DNA from: Whalleya microplaca
Taxonomy: Eukaryota; Ascomycota; Sordariomycetes; Xylariales; Xylariaceae
Direction of reading: 5' to 3'
NCBI GenBank assembly: GCA_022497155.1
Contig: MU385717.1
Coordinates: 434,001 to 498,000 of the forward strand
Length of the DNA: 64,000 nt
This document shows, piece after piece, positions 37,224-48,650 of the stretch (its first letter is position 1; every line of letters begins with the position of its first letter). Both the position numbers and the translations under genes were made by a program. Below the pieces are notes generated by a model that ran no database searches, was not told the DNA's origin, and saw only the letters and a list, made by a program, of their open reading frames with translations.

Positions 37224-39029
37224 CTAGTTTCTAATCTCCCATAATCTAATTTTCCCTGCATCGTTCCCTACAGCCAACATATCGCTTTGTCTCCCGAATG
37301 CCACGTCCTGAATCCGACCAAGCGGTGTCTGTTCCGTTGGCCAGTTCCTGTAGACCGTACAACTTGGCAAATGCGCCAGCCGCAATGCGTCCTTCTTGTG
37401 TTTGCTTGCAAAAGCGAGCAGTTGACCATCTGGACTAAACGTGAGGACAGTGACCGGCGTTGTGAGCTGCATGAAACTGCGTGTCGGCTCGGGCCGTTCC
37501 TTAAGCTCGAGTTCGTCGTCGGCCGATGGTAGAATCAGAGATTGACGATCGTATATATTCACAACACCGCTGTTTGATCCCGTTACCACCCATCGATCTC
37601 CACCAAGAAGGACAGGGCCATTGCGGCCGCCAAGTGCCATCACTGTTCCCCCGTTGGAACCTTCGTCATTCCATATCGCTAAGAACCGCCTTGTCGCCAT
37701 ACTCCACTCCCCAACCTGACCTCCTCTGCCGAGGATCGTAAGGCCGTGCCCGTTGCTCCACCAAGAGAAGTCCGCAATACCGCCTCTGCTATCAAGTCTG
37801 GCAGCAGCGATCCACTGCATTGTACTGACGTTCAAGATATTAATGATACCACCACCTTTCCGTGTCGAGGCAATCAATCCCAGATACTGTCCACAGGGAC
37901 TTAACTTGAATCGTTCCCACGTTTTCTGTTCCAGGCGATGACCTTGCATTTTGTTCGTCTTTTGTATCGTTCCAGACGGCAGATCCCAAGAGTGAATGTA
38001 CCGTCGCCTACCAGCGAAGAATATCTTATCTCCAGTAGGGTACAAGAACTCTGCTCTCCGAATAGGCACTTGTTTGACTTGCGCAGAAGTCAAAAGAGGG
38101 TTTGGTGTTGGGTGCGCGGTTGGCGCAATATGGTGTAGATATAACATAGATGATGTACTGGAAGATAGCAAAACAGGGTATTCTGGATGGAACGCAAGAG
38201 AGGTGACGGCATCTTTGTGAACATCGGGTATATCTCGAGATTTCTGAATACCAATGACTTCTGAACGGAGCTTCTTCGCTCTTTGGGTATTCCCGCCTTT
38301 CAGTGCATTCGCATCACGTAAGAACTTATCCAACGGCAATGCGGATGTCTCAGCATCCTCATCTTCACCACTTGTCGCGCCATCTGATATGTCCGACTTG
38401 TCAGATGCTGCAGAAGACCGCCGCCGGCGCTTTGCAGGTCGCTCGCTCGACGCCTTCGCCCAGTCAGGGAGAGGGTGTAGCCGCAGGTATTGCTGCCGCA
38501 GTCTTCTGGCATACTCGACTCCGTTCACAACATCCTCTGCCTCGCTGATTCTGAGCTTTCGCAATTGGGTCGCATTGGCTAGTGACACCGTCAAACGCTC
38601 GTCGTCGCTGTCTTCCCAGGCTGGGGCGTCCTGGTCGGGAACCTGTGGCGCCTGCGATATAGGTGCTGTGACCAGCTGCTTGTCGTCGCTATGTGTCCCT
38701 CCGACGTCAAAAGCAAAAAGCTCGGCATCATCTATGTCCTCTAGGCCGGTCGCCTGCTCGTTCTCGTCGCCATCGTCGGAATGCTCAAGACCCAAGTTTG
38801 TGTCATCGTATACTAAATCATCCTTGAACAAGTTTTCTCTGAAATTCGCTGTGTCGCCAAGCACGAATCGTTCCAGTTCTTCCTCGTCTGAGTCCTTGTC
38901 TATCGTCTGCTCTTGTCGCTCTTGTGCTATGTCTTCATCACTAGCATAGTCCGACTCTTCTTGCTCAGACGACGACATAACGGCGTCTTCGTCGTCATTG
39001 TCGGGCTTAATTGGAAGATTTGGAGGCAT
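37224..39029 (-). CDS. UTP18: U3 snoRNA-associated WD40 protein Utp18
   Basis: Utp18 is a UTP-B component of the small-subunit processome in the nucleolus and is required for early 18S pre-rRNA cleavages. It is a single exon of 601 residues. The N-terminus (about 1-120) is highly acidic and low complexity, as in yeast Utp18, which uses it to recruit the exosome factor Mtr4. A KRRRRSSAAS stretch near residue 200 resembles a nuclear signal. The WD40 propeller runs from about 265 (DVHKDAVTSLAFHPEYPVL) to the end, with RRAEFLYPTGDKIFFAGRR, the GHRLEQKTWERFKLSPCGQY segment and a final GKIRLWEIRN. An arch-interaction motif of the LFxVD type was looked for; the candidate AELFAFDVGG lies near residue 103. 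Confidence 0.93.
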   Translation of the reverse strand: MPPNLPIKPDNDDEDAVMSSSEQEESDYASDEDIAQERQEQTIDKDSDEEELERFVLGDTANFRENLFKDDLVYDDTNLGLEHSDDGDENEQATGLEDIDDAELFAFDVGGTHSDDKQLVTAPISQAPQVPDQDAPAWEDSDDERLTVSLANATQLRKLRISEAEDVVNGVEYARRLRQQYLRLHPLPDWAKASSERPAKRRRRSSAASDKSDISDGATSGEDEDAETSALPLDKFLRDANALKGGNTQRAKKLRSEVIGIQKSRDIPDVHKDAVTSLAFHPEYPVLLSSSTSSMLYLHHIAPTAHPTPNPLLTSAQVKQVPIRRAEFLYPTGDKIFFAGRRRYIHSWDLPSGTIQKTNKMQGHRLEQKTWERFKLSPCGQYLGLIASTRKGGGIINILNVSTMQWIAAARLDSRGGIADFSWWSNGHGLTILGRGGQVGEWSMATRRFLAIWNDEGSNGGTVMALGGRNGPVLLGGDRWVVTGSNSGVVNIYDRQSLILPSADDELELKERPEPTRSFMQLTTPVTVLTFSPDGQLLAFASKHKKDALRLAHLPSCTVYRNWPTEQTPLGRIQDVAFGRQSDMLAVGNDAGKIRLWEIRN

Positions 39030-39400
39030 TGCGATTAATACATAAACTTGCTCGTTGGTAGTCGAGGTTGAAATTCTGGTGCTACTGAAATTCTAGCTAC
39101 AGCAGGAACTTTTTTTTTCTGGCTCAACGCAGCCTTGCAGCCAACCCCACCACCTAATGATCCTTGCAGCAGCTGAATATGGGTCACATCCACTAGGTAC
39201 TTACATGTATGTACATATACTGCTTATATGCACTTCCTATAGTAGAACAACTCCAGGCCTCTCCTATATTCCCTATACCATCGTGATATAGTCTATATAT
39301 TTCTCTTGATAGCTTGAAATCGAATTCAGGCTTTCAAACTCGTGGTTGATTTTGGGGTATCATCAGATGCAAAGGCATTGCGATGCTAGGTAAACCGTAG
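39030..39400. other. short intergenic region
   Basis: This is the UTP18 promoter side and the 3' end of the pseudouridine gene. It includes a T9 tract near 39110 and an A/T-rich core. No gene is seen. Confidence 0.5.
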
Positions 39401-42102
39401 TTAAAGAGTCGCAGCGCCTATCAGTTCGCTCTCTAACGTTCCCAAATCTTCACTTACTGACTGAGAGCTGCGGAGAGTCAAAATTGCACCTTTTTGGGCG
39501 ATATTGATCAGATTTTCAATCTTGCCTCCTCGAGCGAGACCAGCAACCAGTACGCCCAGAAAGGTGTCTCCCACCCCATTCACAGACACTACGTTCTCAA
39601 CTTCTTCCACTGCTGGGAATAGTCTCATGTACAAGCCCCCGACATCCGGGTTGTCGTTGAGAGTTCTGGAGACTATGAATTTTTCTGATGCTGGGTCTAA
39701 TAGTCGCGGGTCGTCCTTCTTCAGGATCATTGTTAATAAGGCCCCCTGACTCCCCACCTTCGTGACAATCGTTGGGATGTATGGAAGAAGTTGGATAGCT
39801 TGCTGTGGAATACCAGCATCCGTCATGTCGACGGATGTAAGTTTGACAAAGCGGTCTCTGGCTCCTCTCATGCTAAATGAATCGATGATCGGCCACCAGC
39901 GGCCGTCGTCAAGATATTCATTATTGCGAGCCGCCAAGTACATCGCTTCTAACTCATACTGATTCGGCGTCGCAAGGTCGACGCTGGGTCTCGGAAAGAT
40001 GCCTAAGCCGCCAAGGCCCTTTTCCGCACAGAACAGGAGAGTAGATTTCTCCTTCGAGACTGGCTCAAATGCAACGCGTGTATTATTTTCTTTGCCAGCC
40101 TTAACCCAGGTCCGAATGTCACGGTCTGCCCAGTTCCCATCAATCACAAGCCACTTCGGCTGCGACGCCTTTACAGCAGAGCTCCAGTATGCTGGGAAGG
40201 AGTAAGCAGTAAATATGCCCATATCGGCCATGGCAAGGACCATGTTCTTGTTGGCATCGTTGACAGCCACATACTGGGCAGTCCGACTGCTTGGGTGATG
40301 TTCACGACTCAGCTGTCGAACGTACGAGGTGTCCATCCCGCAGGACCGCAAGGATGACATGACAGTCGAGCCAGCTCTGTATAAATAAGCACCTGATTTG
40401 TAGATACCAGAATCGGCATTGGCGACTCACATATCATCACCGATCATGCTACATAGTCGCACGTTTGAATCTTGTACAACTTTGTGAGCAGCAAGGGCCA
40501 CATTATGACCGACACCACCAATTGATTGGCCAATATGGGCTGGATTCGATGTATGAAGATGAGGAACTGGGTCTTGTAGGGCAGTTTCACCAGCATAATC
40601 ACAACTTAGGTCTACCGCGACAGAACCGGCGACTAGAATATCGGCCTGAGAAGTGATCTACAATCGTCAGCATGTAAATGGTATGTGTGAGAGTCATATT
40701 GGTAAGATTGTCATGACATCATGTTTGGCACGCGGTCAATTATCACTGGGTTGTAGTATAACAGATGCGCTAAACACAGGACGAATTGCCTTACCTCGGT
40801 TTCTTTTGGGGACTCGTTTAAAGGAATACCCCTACTCTGGGATGGAGTGGAGGCAGGCTGGTGCTTCACCCTGATTCAAATAAGTTAGGCAATGTGATAA
40901 TAAGCGAGAGGAGCGTTGAGCTCACGATCTATTAGGTGCTACTAGGTCCCCCGAAACAAGCCGTGATACTGCTACAGCTATCTTAGCAGCTCGTTCTACA
41001 TTTGCTTGCACCAGGGCCACATTCGCTGGCACACTCTTGCCATTAGTAAGCTCCCTTATTCTCTTCAAGATGAAGGGAGTGTTTTCGTTGCCGAGAGCAC
41101 CTTGTTCGGTCGATTCACGGACCGCCTGCTCGATAATGGCATCCATCTCTTTCCGAGGAATAGAAAATTCCTCAGGAATCGGATTAGCAAACAGCAGCCC
41201 AGACTCAATGTCTAGTTTTTCTTGCGCCAGAATCATAGCCGCTGCTTGCTCGTCATCGTGGACAACAGAAGGGCTTGTGACACCACTAGATCGTGCCCAG
41301 AAGGCTGGGAAGTCTACGCTACCCGTTCGGCCTTCGGCAAAGGTCGACACAAGCACGCCCTGGGTTTCCAGGTATTCTAAGGTCCTAGGGATGTCCAGGA
41401 ACCCTTTGCAGCCGCTGCTGATGACCGCCATCCTCGTTCTTCCTAGCTCGGTGAGATCAGCTGAGATATCGAACGACTCGTGACCACCGCGGTGTACACC
41501 ACCGAGGCCACCAGTTCCGAAGACTCGAATCCCGGCAAGCCTTGCCAGTATCATCGTCCCGGCAATAGTGGTGCCGCCATGGATTTTGCGGCCTGTCATG
41601 CCCTATGCAAGAGAAACATTTAGAATGCAATAGGAGGTGACATAAGGCAGACACATGTATATGTGCAGGGATTGGAACGTACCATACCAACCAGATAGGC
41701 AATATCTCGTCGAGAGGCCTTCTTGGGTGAGCCCTCTACCATCCGAGTCACTTCTTCGGGTGTAATGCCAACCGTGGGTACGCCACCCAGGATACCAACA
41801 ACGGCAGGTACACCGCCATGACGACGGACTATTCCCTCCAAGTTGAGGTCGTCACCCAGAGCTCCGTGGGTGTATATAGTCGACTCAAGCGCAACCACTG
41901 GTTTGTTTGTAGCTAAAGCATCAGCCACCTCATCAGATACTTTAAGAATATCTTTCAACTCCTGGAGGTTACCCGGGGCAGATGCTCGGGTTGTCTTGCT
42001 GGAAGCAGAAAATGGCCGTTTCCGACATTGGGCGAATGAAGCTTGGCTACGATTGCGAGCCCATGTTGCCAATGGCCATGATCGACGACATAATGCATTC
42101 AT
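39401..42102 (-). CDS. bifunctional pseudouridine-5'-phosphate glycosidase / PfkB kinase
   Basis: It degrades pseudouridine: the kinase makes pseudouridine 5'-phosphate and the glycosidase splits its C-C bond to uracil and ribose 5-phosphate. Five exons (42102-41683, 41602-40926, 40870-40795, 40645-40431, 40376-39401) join to 787 residues. The N-terminus (MNALCRRSWPLATWARNRSQ) resembles a mitochondrial presequence. The glycosidase domain (about 50-365) has VALESTIYTHG, HGGVPAVVGILGGVPTVGI and FGTGGLGGVHRGGHE. The PfkB domain starts at ADILVAGSVAVDLS, has IGGVGHNVALAAHKV, and ends with the catalytic NGVGDTFLGVLVAGL. The same fusion is known in S. pombe SPAC1861.05 and other fungi. The third exon (76 nt) encodes a linker only. 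The start ATG is 9 nt inside a frame that otherwise begins at TTG. Confidence 0.94.
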
Positions 42103-43071
42103 GGTGGGCAAAATGGAAGCTCTTGATTGGTGGTTAAAGGAGTCCCAAAAGCGTGATATGCTCTTCAGCTTTCGGTAAGCATGAATTCCAGCAAACCTCC
42201 CAGCTGATTTGGATCTAAGCAGTCATTATTTGGTGTCAATGCCGTCCCGTTATATAGGTGGTTAAATGACCATATTCAGTAGGTCGCTTGAGAGTAGGAG
42301 AGCCCTTCGAAGCCAACTTGTTAATATTGAAAGGCGTGAAAGTCCGTATGTCGGTTAGTGCTGTCAAGCTGACCCACCCACCTCAAGTGTCAATATTTGC
42401 GCCTAACTTGATTTGGCGGGCGTATGGTCTGTGCTGTTGCATTTCAATGTGAAACCTCGCGTGTGCATGCTTGAGCTTCATCGTCATCCTAAAACGACTA
42501 ACCAGATCTCTTCTCTATGCCTAGATCCGATCCATATCGGCTGGTGAGCTAGTCGTTCGATAGAAAATGATGTTGGCCGTCTGAAGTGGCTATCTTCGGT
42601 TGTCAATATTGTATAACGTCCATGACAATGAGATAGGCGACTCTCATCAATTACGAAGTGTAAAACACAATCCATATTTTGTCTCGAGTAGGGTCACTTT
42701 CCCAGGGGATCTTTAGGTCATTGGTCTGTCCAAATGGCCATTTGTGTAATGGGTAGGATTTCCGGGACGGGTTATTCTCATCCTGGATTTCCAAGGGCCG
42801 AAGACATTGCTCCTGCGGGCACCTATCGAATTGTTCCGTCATCTGGAACATGGGCATGAGTTACCATCTTAACATAGCAGATAACTATACTTGCGTGCCG
42901 CTTTTGCCTTTCACGCCTAACTTTTCAAGTCTCTTCCCCATATTGTTAATCTTTCTTAACTTAACTTAATGGTTCATCCTTCCTGCCTACTAATAGTAGT
43001 ACTGCGAGTTCTTATCTAAGTTTGTACTTTAATATAATTCACGACCGTCTTAGAGAGTCGGATTTGCCTAA
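42103..43071. promoter_or_regulatory. divergent intergenic region
   Basis: It lies between the pseudouridine gene (-) and the GPI-protein gene (+). No gene is seen. TTAACTTAA-type A/T runs lie near 42957-42970, and no specific factor site was recognised. Confidence 0.4.
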
Positions 43072-43957
43072 ATGAAGTATCCCATTCAGCTCGTCGCTTT
43101 CCTCTTGTTGCCTTTTCCTGGGAGCCTAGGTCTCAATTTTACTATCGCGGGAGGCCAGATATTTACACCCGGTTTTGCTGTTCTTGACGCTCCACAGCCG
43201 GGCACACCTCTAGGTGGAGGTACGTTCCTTTGCAATACCCGGGACCCGGGTCACAACCTAATATATCAGATATGCAGACACTATCGAGGTAGCTCTTGAT
43301 GTAACTGCTAATGGCAAGCTTAACCTTCCACCGTATGACGATGACAGTCCCAGTCGAATCAACAACATCACCATCTTCCTCTACAGCTATGATACAGGAA
43401 GGAATTTCACGATAACGAACGGGACAGCGACGGGAGGCGGTGCTAGTCTAGGAGACATTATGCAAAGCGAGAAAGGAAGTACTGTCAAACATGTGAAGTG
43501 GAATTGGCCGACCTGCTTGATCGGTGACGGGAAGCCTGATAGCGCTGATAGTGATCGTGGAGCTTATAATGTGAGTATATGAAACTAGCTGGATCGTTAT
43601 ATGGTGCTCATCCTTCTCTAGATATCCATTCGCCAGAATTTTCAACTAAATGGGAATAACCATTATACAGTCTTTGACGTACCCATCTCAGTAACAAACA
43701 AGATAGAGTTCACGGGGGCCAACCCACCCTGCGACTCGCTCAACAACCCACTACTCACGCCAGAAGAAATCGACGCCGATGCCGCCAACACTGTTGGGGT
43801 TCTTTTCGCCCCAGGAGACTCGACTGTCATTCAGCAGCCTGACAAGACAGAAGATTCGGCTAATGGTCTTGGGAGTGGTGGTACTGGCGCAGTCCAGTTG
43901 AGATTTGCGGCGCGCTGGATATCCTTACTTGCTTTCGTATTTGTTCTCACTTTATAG
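43072..43957 (+). CDS. predicted secreted, GPI-anchored protein of unknown function
   Basis: Three exons (43072-43219, 43278-43570, 43622-43957) join to 258 residues. There is a signal peptide (MKYPIQLVAFLLLPFPGSLG). A compact extracellular domain follows, with FTPGFAVLDAPQPGTPLGG, DTIEVALDVTANGKL, ITIFLYSYDTGRNFTI and FDVPISVTNK. It carries several N-glycosylation sequons (NFT, NIT, NGT). The end is a GSGGTG-rich linker and a hydrophobic tail (WISLLAFVFVLTL), with no charged residues after it, typical of a GPI-attachment signal. Similar small GPI proteins are widespread in filamentous ascomycetes, but no role is known to me. Cell-surface location is inferred from the two signals. Confidence 0.85.
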
Positions 43958-44352
43958 GTATACCCAAACACATCATAACAGTCGCCTAACAAATATTCCT
44001 TACTCAACATATGGCATACCTAACCTAGAATATTTCGAGTATACGTTCAAGACTCTATCTAGTCATGTGGCTCCGCTTTTATCTTGCTACATAACTCGAT
44101 TACTTTTACCTTCGTAGTAAGCATCATGCAGTTATGGATCTTATAAGTTGTATAGTTTGAAGCTACATAGAATCCCCGCATTTGCTGTACATGCATAACT
44201 GGAGCCGTGCTGTCCCGGTATTCTTGTTACCAGCTGTGTCATGCCACATCTCATCCTCCCTGGGATTATGAAGTGAGCACCAGACTTATCAATTCCTATC
44301 GCCCATTAAAACACAAAGACTCCCCCCGGGCGGAACCATCATTTTCTTTGAG
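43958..44352. other. short intergenic region
   Basis: This is the 3' end of the GPI-protein gene and the promoter of the next SDR gene. No further feature is recognised. Confidence 0.5.
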
Positions 44353-45538
44353 ATGCCTATGCACAAAGGCTTTCTGCCCCGCGAGGGCCTGGTTGCAGAC
44401 CCATTCTTCAAGCTCGTGGGTCGCACAGCTCTGAACCCCGTGGTGCTCCTACCGCTACTTTTGCTTGGGACGTTCACCAAGACAGGTGAAAATTTAACCA
44501 GGCTGCATCCGCTTGCCTTTTCCCGCGTCAAGACTCTGTTCTACGTCGGCTTGACAAGATGGCTGAGCTCATACTGGTCAGGAGGTGTCGTCAACAACTG
44601 GGAAAAAGACATCTACGACTGGCCAAATGAGATTGCTGTTGTGACTGGTGGCGCTGGAGGAATAGGGGGTCATGTGGTGAGACTACTGGCCGAACAGGGA
44701 CTAAAAGTTGTGGTCCTTGATATCCAACCCATGACTTTCGAGGCTGGTAGGTTACGATTCTTGCTTACATAAGACTAGCATCACTTATACTCGTGTAGGT
44801 CCCAACGTATATTACTTTAAATGCGATCTTACGTCAACCGCCAACTTAGCGGAGGTAGCAAATCAGATTCGGGATGAAGTTGGTGAGCCTACAATCCTTG
44901 TGAACAATGCCGGCGTGGCGCGAGGCAAGACAATCCTAGGCACGACCGAGGCAGATCTCAAATTCACCTTCGATGTGAATCTCTTTGCACACTATCGTAC
45001 GGTCCAGGAGTTCCTGCCGCATATGGTCAAGAAGAACCATGGTATGGTGGTCACCATCGCAAGCTATGCTGCCTGGATCACCGTTCCCAACATGGTTGAC
45101 TATGGCGCAACCAAAGCAGCGGCCACTTCTTTCCATGAGGGTCTGGCCGCTGAGCTGAAGACAAGGTACAGCGCTCCAAAAGTCCGGACGGTCCTCGTGA
45201 ATCAAGGGTACACGAAGACAGCGCTTTTCACCGGCTATCATAACGGCGCGCCATTCCTCTCCCCCACACTCGAGCCGGAGTCTGTCGCTGAGGCCATCTG
45301 CAAGCAAATCTTTACTGGCAAGAGTGGTCAAGTTGTCACTCCAGCTTTTGGAAATGTGTTACAGGGGCTGAGCTGCATGCCGCACTGGTATTCGTACAGT
45401 TTGAGGGCAAAGGGCGAGACTATTATGAGAAATTTCAATGGTCGGCAGGTAATCAAGGATATAGAAAAGCACTACCATGGCGAAGGCAGTTATGCGGAGG
45501 CGGAAGGAAGCACAGTCATAGTTCCGGAGCTGAAATGA
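44353..45538 (+). CDS. membrane-associated short-chain dehydrogenase (retinol dehydrogenase/16C type)
   Basis: Two exons (44353-44746, 44799-45538) join to 377 residues. A hydrophobic segment at about residues 28-42 (NPVVLLPLLLLGTF) suggests ER or lipid-droplet membrane attachment. The Rossmann motif TGGAGGIGGHVVRLLAEQG starts near 98, then NNAGVARGKTI, TIASYAAW (catalytic Ser), YGATKAA (catalytic Tyr and Lys) and VNQGYTKT in place of the usual PG segment. The region after the Rossmann fold has MPHWYSYSLRAKGETI, as in SDR16C-like enzymes. The order and spacing fit NAD(P)-dependent oxidation or reduction of a lipophilic substrate; the actual substrate cannot be told. Confidence 0.9.
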
Positions 45539-47640
45539 CGCAGGGCCTCACTCCCCGAGTCAATGAGGAACAAAAGGGGTAACTGAGGCGAGCAGCTATT
45601 ACAAGGCCGTAGTGTGTCCTTATCTCAGCCTATACCAGCTTTACTAGATTAGAATTAAGCTTCTCGATACTTAATACGATTCGCTTTCCTATCGCCAGCA
45701 GATACCCCTGCTACCATCCTCCCATCCATAACTACTCCTTTTCTGTGCTCAACTAGTGCGTTTACATTTACGGACCAGCGAGACCAAAATTAAGGAGCAG
45801 TATGGCTAATGTTTATTCCAGATATAGACAGCTGCTGGAATTTTATAGAGAATATGCGTAGCTGTTTCCTTTACATATAGCGGATATGTTAGGACCCAGG
45901 CTATTATATTTACAGCAGCTACCCATTATATCATAGACTGACAGGTCTAACCCCGATTTGGTGTAAATTTGGGATTTCGCGGTCGCTTATAATTATCAAA
46001 TACCTCGTAAGTAATTATGAAATCTAACTTATCATGATATACATTGAATATAACTGAAAGTATAATTCCTATCGGAAGCTAATGTTGCGGTTTAGGTAAG
46101 CTGAAAGGGGCCTGGGAGGTATTTACAGAAACAAAGGGGCTGTGAGACAACAACACCTTGTGACGCTTAAATTGTATTATATTCTTCATGACATTGTTCA
46201 CCAACGCCGAATCTGTTATATGTGAAAACTGAGCACCTCATGAATATATAATGTAGACCTAAGCCAGCCCACTCACTTTTGTCCTGTAACCATTAGCCTA
46301 TGCCTCACAGCATACATCACACAGCCAATAACAGTTTACTCATACCAAACACCGATTGCCTAGTTTCATCACTTGAGATTAGTCTTAACGGGCACAACTC
46401 AACCTTTCTGCAAACCAAAAACCAAAGCAACACCAGTATGAAGACGCACAACAATAAAGATGCCCAGGCCGCTCGCTCAAATGCAGAGCTATACCTGGAG
46501 TCAGTGCCAATAAGCCAGGATCCTGGTGAAAAGATCGAGCAAAAGAAAATTGCAAAGATCCGGGTCCAGCGATCCAATGAGCGCCAGCAGGGGCATATTG
46601 AGAAAGTTAACCCCTTCCCTAGTACAGAAGATAATGAGGTGGCTTTAACAGAAACAGCTGACGATAGCAAAAGAGCGTGAGCCACCTAAGCAATTCGCAT
46701 CGCACTAGTCCTGTTGTTTGGCTCAATGGGCAGTTAACAGCAGGCTTGAGATGACTACATGGCGTTTTGGAACGGAGCACCTTTGTGCCCGCGTTGGTAA
46801 GTGAACTACAAACTAGATGTTAGCTATACTATCGTAGTATCATTTATCTGAATGTCACTCGTTTTAAACTAATACATCTTCATGAATTTCCTCCTGCTTG
46901 TTAGATGAGATAATGTTTGTTTATGTAATACAATTAATACTTCACAGTCATTGGTCTTTGTCTCGTTCAGCAAGGCCATGCCCGGTGTAATTCATTTGAA
47001 CATGAGTTAAAAGTCGGTCCGATACTAGCATTCTTTCTAACACGTTGCCTGTTATGAAAAGCTTCCTACCCAGAAAGTTACCAAGAGTGATGATAAATCT
47101 GAATTTTTTACAATAGATCCTCCAACTGGTCATACCATATCCAAATAATTATCTTCGAGGTAGTCCTCATTCCTGAGGGACAGAGCTTTACTGAAGACTG
47201 GAACTGGAGTATGACAATCTTCGACTCATCTCAAGCCACTAAAGATCCTTGCGCAAGTAGCCCCTTAAAAGCATCATTACCTTCTTACTTATCACCGAAG
47301 CAGGACTATAATCGACGCATGAACCCCCCTCAGTTAATCATAAATTATACCACTACAGCTTACCTGGCAAGCGGGACATACTTATGATTACGATATGGCT
47401 AGTTCTCTGGGCCCAGCGGAATGCATGCCATATAGCTCGAATGGTAGCCGGCAAGAGGTGAATGTGTTTACTTGACAAGACAACGCAGTTGTTGCACGAG
47501 GAGTTACTAGAGGAGCTGTTCTTCGAACAATCCCTTTGTATACAGATTGAACAAAGAAACCTGACGATATCCCTGTGCTCTTGCCAACTAGCCCGGCTAC
47601 TACTACCTGTCAATGCGGCTTATGAGCTACACAGCTTCAA
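45539..47640. other. gene-poor A/T-rich tract
   Basis: No conserved gene is supported. Composition is A/T- and TA-rich over 45650-46260 and 46780-47380. The only open frame with some coding character is at 46300-46680. Confidence 0.5.
46300..46680 (+). CDS. possible small hypothetical protein
   Basis: This open frame encodes 126 residues with a hydrophilic, Lys/Gln/Glu-rich C-terminal half (ARSNAELYLESVPISQDPG and EKIEQKKIAKIRVQRSN). An internal Met at 46438 (MKTHNNKDAQ) is an alternative start. No motif, signal or membrane segment is recognised. It lies alone in A/T-rich DNA, so it may be chance or a remnant. Confidence 0.25.
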   Translation: MPHSIHHTANNSLLIPNTDCLVSSLEISLNGHNSTFLQTKNQSNTSMKTHNNKDAQAARSNAELYLESVPISQDPGEKIEQKKIAKIRVQRSNERQQGHIEKVNPFPSTEDNEVALTETADDSKRA

Positions 47641-47667
47641 GCTCAGAGCACCAGAGAGACTGTGACA

Positions 47668-48229
47668 CTAAACCGCTCTTCTCAGATTTACGGGCTTGTG
47701 GTGGGCCTGGTGGTCAATTGTAGCCCCCCTGACAGTCTCTGGGCCGCGAGCTCTTCCGCAGCCAGGAGAATTTCGATAGAGTATTCGTCTAATCTGGCAA
47801 AACCTGCCGCGATGTCGGAGCAGTGCGATATCGCCGCCGCGCACAGCCTTTCGCATCGGTTTGATAAACCGAGGGTGAGCCTGACGCCTCCTCGGCTACC
47901 CCTAGTCGCCGCTGTATGGCAGATCATATGGGCGATCTATCGCCTGGGTAGCCAGCACCGCGGCGCGCATGTTGAAGAACTCTGCTGTGTCGGTATACCC
48001 TAGCGGCACGATGCTACGTATTATGAGGTTGTGGGCGGTGATGTGTGTGAGCTCCAGGCGCACGTTGGGGTTCCCAGGGCCGGCGATAAACGACAACGGG
48101 GAACTGCAAGGTATTTGATTCAGTTGGGTATTTCAGGACCCTTACGCAGATTTTGGGCGGGATGACTGAAGACTCTGCGATGATCGAGTCTAAATTGCGG
48201 GTGAGAAGGGGGGAAACGGGCGCTATCAC
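47668..48229 (-). pseudogene. decayed coding remnant, frames broken
   Basis: Three successive minus-strand frames look protein-like but shift phase: LLTRNLDSIIAESSVIPPK (from about 48229), then GPGNPNVRLELTHITAHNL (about 48096-47902, ended by a TAG), then SHCSDIAAGFARLDEYSIEI (about 47900-47690). G/C content is higher than in the flanking DNA. I could not join them with plausible introns, nor recognise the family. Confidence 0.3.
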
Positions 48230-48539
48230 TGTTGTAGAGAAGTCCTTGATAGTCCGTCGATCCTGCGCCTTCTTTCCCTGAACATATTCGCTGATTCTTC
48301 TGCTGCTAGCGATTCGGGCGTGGGGTGAGGCTGTCTATGTCTAGGTAGGTAGGAGCGCTGGTAAATTTCCTGCCTGTAGTAGGTACTCCGCGCCTAACAT
48401 CCTGCCAGCTGACTTCATATCGAGGAGCCGAAGAATAAAACAATAAAATTATTTGCCAGTCAACTAGGTTGAAGAGGCGCGCCTTTGTGTGTAGAAAATA
48501 TTTTAGGAAAAAATAAAAAAAACGGTGGAAGGAAAGACA

Positions 48540-48650
48540 GGAAGGCTCAAGGTAGAACTCGAAATCCAGACCTGCGGAAAACCATCCAGCTACAGTAGCA
48601 TCCCTCCGATTTTCCTGCCGACTACTTTACCACTGCACTAAGTACGAGGG
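48540..48650 (-). repeat. tRNA-like Pol III-box element, SINE candidate
   Basis: On the minus strand TAGTGCAGTGG (48640-48630) fits the tRNA A-box and resembles tRNA-Gly. GATTTCGAGTTC (48566-48555) resembles a degenerate B-box. A T-rich tract (complement of 48508-48523) follows like a Pol III terminator. The box spacing is too wide for an intronless tRNA, and the would-be acceptor and T stems do not pair. This is not a functional tRNA; a tRNA-derived SINE or a decayed tRNA fits better. Confidence 0.4.

Noticed and set aside
43072..45538. Secondary-metabolite gene cluster around the SDR genes
   Set aside because: There is no polyketide synthase, NRPS, terpene cyclase, P450 or pathway regulator nearby. 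The SDRs are scattered among housekeeping genes.
48555..48647. Intron-containing tRNA gene
   Set aside because: The 7-nt segments that should form the acceptor stem do not pair, and the T-stem does not pair around the TTCGAGT loop. It is kept only as a tRNA-like element.
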